From Thauera sp. (lineage in GTDB: Bacteria; Pseudomonadota; Gammaproteobacteria; Burkholderiales; Rhodocyclaceae), in NCBI GenBank assembly GCA_003446655.1, contig DMCZ01000240.1:1008-8296 (forward strand): a stretch of 7,289 nt of DNA. The letters are read 5' to 3'. Position 1 is the first letter of the stretch. Every line of letters starts with the position of its first letter. The notes below the pieces were generated by a model. That model saw nothing but the letters and a program-made list of their open reading frames with translations, ran no database searches and had not been told where the DNA came from. This document shows positions 5,164-7,289 of this stretch, in pieces. The translations under genes were made by a program, and so were the position numbers.

Positions 5164-7289
5164 ATGGCCATTTCGCGCAACTTCTCCTTCCTTGCCGAGC
5201 ACGATCCGGTCTTCCTGCAGCTGGCGTCCACCGCCGAGCAGGTCTTCGCCGCCGACCCCAACACCACGCTGATCAAGCTGCGCCAGCTTGGCGAGGCGAT
5301 CGCGCAGGACGTCGCCGCCCGCGTCGGCATCGCCATCGACGACACCACCACGCAGGCCGACCTGCTGTTCCGCCTCGGCCGCGAGATCAACCTCGATCCC
5401 ACCATCCGCGGCCTGTTCCACACCTTGCGCATCGAGGGCAACAAGGCTGCCCACCAGTTCCGCACCCTGCACAAGGAGGCGATGGACGGCCTGCGGGTGG
5501 CGCGGGCGCTGGCGGTGTGGTTCCACCAGAGCTTCGGCACGCAGGGCGAGCGCTTCCGGCCCGGCCCCTTCGTGCCGCCGGAAGACCCCAGCGCGCAGCT
5601 GAGCGCGCTGCAGGCGGAGATCGAGCGCCTGCGCGCCGACCTGGCGAGCCAGCACCAGGCGCTCGACAGCAACCAGCAGCTCGCCGAGCTAATGCGCCAG
5701 GAGAAGGCGCAGTACGCCGCGCTCGCCGAGCGCATGCAGGCCGACGCCGCTGCAGCCTTCGCGCTGGCCGAGGAGCAGAGCGCGCTCGTCGATCGGCTGA
5801 AGGCCGAGTTCGCCGCGCGCCTCGAGGCGCTGCAGGCCGAGCTCGAGGCCAGCCGCGCCGCTTCGCGCCCGGCCGCGGCCGAAGCGGTGCGCCAGGTCGC
5901 CACCCGCACCCAGCGCGCGGCGCGCAGTCTCGAGCTCAGCGAGGAGCTCACCCGCATCCTCATCGACCAACAGCTCGTCGATGCCGGCTGGGAGGCCGAC
6001 AGCCAGCGCCTGCACCATGCCCGCGGCGCCCGCCCGGTCAAGGGTCGCAACCGCGCCATCGCCGAATGGCCCACCACCGGCCGGCAGGCGGCGGACTACG
6101 TGCTGTTCGCCGGCCTCACCCCGCTGGCGGTGGTCGAAGCCAAGCGCGAGAACGAACACGTCGCCGGCAAGATCCCGCAGGCCGAACGCTACGCCGCGGG
6201 CTTCGCACAGCGCGAAGGCTTCGAGCCCGCCTGGCGGCTCGAAGGCCGCAGCGCCGGCTGGCCCGATGCGCAGGGCGGCAGCTTCGAAGTGCCCTTCGCC
6301 TATTCCAGCAACAGCCGTCCCTGGCTGCCGCAGCTCGCCGAGTACAGCGGCACTTGGTTCCGCGACCTGCGCAGCCCGGCCAACCTCGCCCGGCCGCTGG
6401 TCGACTTCCATTCGCCGCAAGGCCTGCTCGATCAGCTCACCCGCAGCCGGGAGCAGGCTGAACAAAGGCTGCGCGACGAAGGCTTCGCCTACCTGCGCCT
6501 GCGTCCCTATCAGGAGCTCGCCATTCAGGCGGTCGAAGCCGCCCTGGCCGCGGGCCGCACGCGTTGCCTGGTCGCCATGGCCACTGGCACCGGCAAGACG
6601 CGCACCATCATCGGGCTGATGTATCGCCTGCTGAAGGCCGAGCGCTTCCGCCGCATCCTGTTCCTGGTCGACCGTACCGCGCTCGGCGACCAGGCGCTGG
6701 AGGCCTTCGACGACGCCCTGCTGGAGCAGAACCAGCCGCTATCGAAGATCTACAACGTCGCCGCGCTCGGCGACATGGCGGTCGAGGCCGAGACCCGCGT
6801 GCAGGTCGCCACCGTGCAGGCCATGGTCCGGCGCCTCTTCCAGGCGGACGACGCGGCCTTCGCGCTGCCGCCGATCGACGCCTTCGACTGCGTCATCGTC
6901 GACGAAGCCCACCGCGGCTACACCCTCGACCAGGACATGACCGACGGCGAGCTGGCGGTGCGCGACCAGGCGCAATACCTGTCCACCTACCGCCGCGTGC
7001 TCGACTACTTCGACGCGGTCCGCATCGGCCTCACCGCCACCCCGGCGAAGCACACCACCGAGATCTTCGGCAAGCCGGTCTATACGTATTCGTACCGCGA
7101 AGCCGTCGCCGACGACTGGCTGATCGACCACGAACCGCCCATCCGTTACGAGACCCTGCTTAGCCGCAACGGTATCCGCTTCGAGCGGGGCGAGACGGTC
7201 AGCGCCATCGACCTTGGCAGCGGCGAAATCGAGCAGTCCGAACTCGAGGACGAGCTCGCCTTCGAGGTCGACGCCTTCAACCGCCGCGT
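5164..7289 (+). CDS. hsdR: Type I restriction enzyme R subunit, EcoKI-like (type IA); 3' end outside window
   Basis: The frame is open from ATG 5164 to the window edge (708 codons, against about 1170 in EcoKI HsdR). HsdR joins HsdM2-HsdS, pulls in unmodified DNA using ATP, and cuts it at a distance. Residues 1-130 match the EcoKI N-terminal domain (D-P-N-T-T-L-I-K-L-R, G-N-K-A-A-H, L-A-V-W-F). An Ala/Glu/Gln/Leu coiled coil spans about 143-235. The nuclease core follows: Glu301 in A-I-A-E-W-P-T, Asp311, Glu325-Ala-Lys327 (PD-(D/E)xK) and Gln339-xxx-Tyr343. Helicase motifs are Walker A A-T-G-T-G-K-T at 473-479, D-E-A-H at 580-583 and T-A-T-P at 624-627; later motifs and the HsdM-binding C terminus lie outside. 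A TGA at 5143-5145 in the same frame makes ATG 5164 the only possible ATG start. No Shine-Dalgarno site is visible, so translation may be weak. Downstream hsdM and hsdS are expected but unseen. All visible catalytic residues are intact. Confidence 0.95.
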   Translation, partial: MAISRNFSFLAEHDPVFLQLASTAEQVFAADPNTTLIKLRQLGEAIAQDVAARVGIAIDDTTTQADLLFRLGREINLDPTIRGLFHTLRIEGNKAAHQFRTLHKEAMDGLRVARALAVWFHQSFGTQGERFRPGPFVPPEDPSAQLSALQAEIERLRADLASQHQALDSNQQLAELMRQEKAQYAALAERMQADAAAAFALAEEQSALVDRLKAEFAARLEALQAELEASRAASRPAAAEAVRQVATRTQRAARSLELSEELTRILIDQQLVDAGWEADSQRLHHARGARPVKGRNRAIAEWPTTGRQAADYVLFAGLTPLAVVEAKRENEHVAGKIPQAERYAAGFAQREGFEPAWRLEGRSAGWPDAQGGSFEVPFAYSSNSRPWLPQLAEYSGTWFRDLRSPANLARPLVDFHSPQGLLDQLTRSREQAEQRLRDEGFAYLRLRPYQELAIQAVEAALAAGRTRCLVAMATGTGKTRTIIGLMYRLLKAERFRRILFLVDRTALGDQALEAFDDALLEQNQPLSKIYNVAALGDMAVEAETRVQVATVQAMVRRLFQADDAAFALPPIDAFDCVIVDEAHRGYTLDQDMTDGELAVRDQAQYLSTYRRVLDYFDAVRIGLTATPAKHTTEIFGKPVYTYSYREAVADDWLIDHEPPIRYETLLSRNGIRFERGETVSAIDLGSGEIEQSELEDELAFEVDAFNRR

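Noticed and set aside
1..7289. CRISPR array, tRNA, rRNA, insertion sequence or integration site
   Set aside because: I saw no regularly spaced repeats, no cloverleaf or rRNA motifs, no transposase, and no terminal inverted repeats with flanking duplications.

Overview
The window looks like a high-GC betaproteobacterial chromosome segment. Strong third-position G/C bias and the gene types point to Rhodocyclales, something like Thauera or Azoarcus; the genus is an inference from style, since no marker gene is present. Every gene I can support is on the + strand.

Positions 1-207 hold the 3' end of a probable MerR-family regulator, followed by a modest terminator-like hairpin with a T6 tract. 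Next comes a perfect 8-2-8 palindrome (242-259), which I read as the operator or promoter zone of the following gene group. That group is four co-directional genes spaced 48-91 bp apart. They encode a PaaI-type hotdog thioesterase (299-766), a single-polypeptide fusion of a GNAT acetyltransferase to a Can-type beta-carbonic anhydrase (858-2000), a thiolase (2049-3257) and an acyl-CoA dehydrogenase (3338-4471). Together they suggest acyl-CoA breakdown (short-chain or branched-chain acid degradation): the dehydrogenase opens the beta-oxidation cycle, the thiolase closes it, and the thioesterase relieves CoA trapping. The hydratase and hydroxyacyl-CoA dehydrogenase steps are not encoded here. The carbonic anhydrase half may supply or remove bicarbonate.

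Positions 4472-4639 are noncoding and carry a strong GC hairpin. A small Ala/Gln-rich, probably disordered protein of unknown function follows (4640-5074) and ends at a good Rho-independent terminator (about 5080-5102).

From 5164 to the window edge runs the 5' two-thirds of hsdR, the restriction and translocase subunit of an EcoKI-like (type IA) restriction-modification system. Its N-terminal domain, coiled coil, PD-(D/E)xK nuclease and first DEAH helicase motifs are all intact. No hsdM or hsdS lies upstream, so they would have to be downstream, outside the window.

The most unusual object is the GNAT-carbonic anhydrase fusion. I do not see a wholly unknown multi-gene system, CRISPR array, tRNA, rRNA or insertion sequence.
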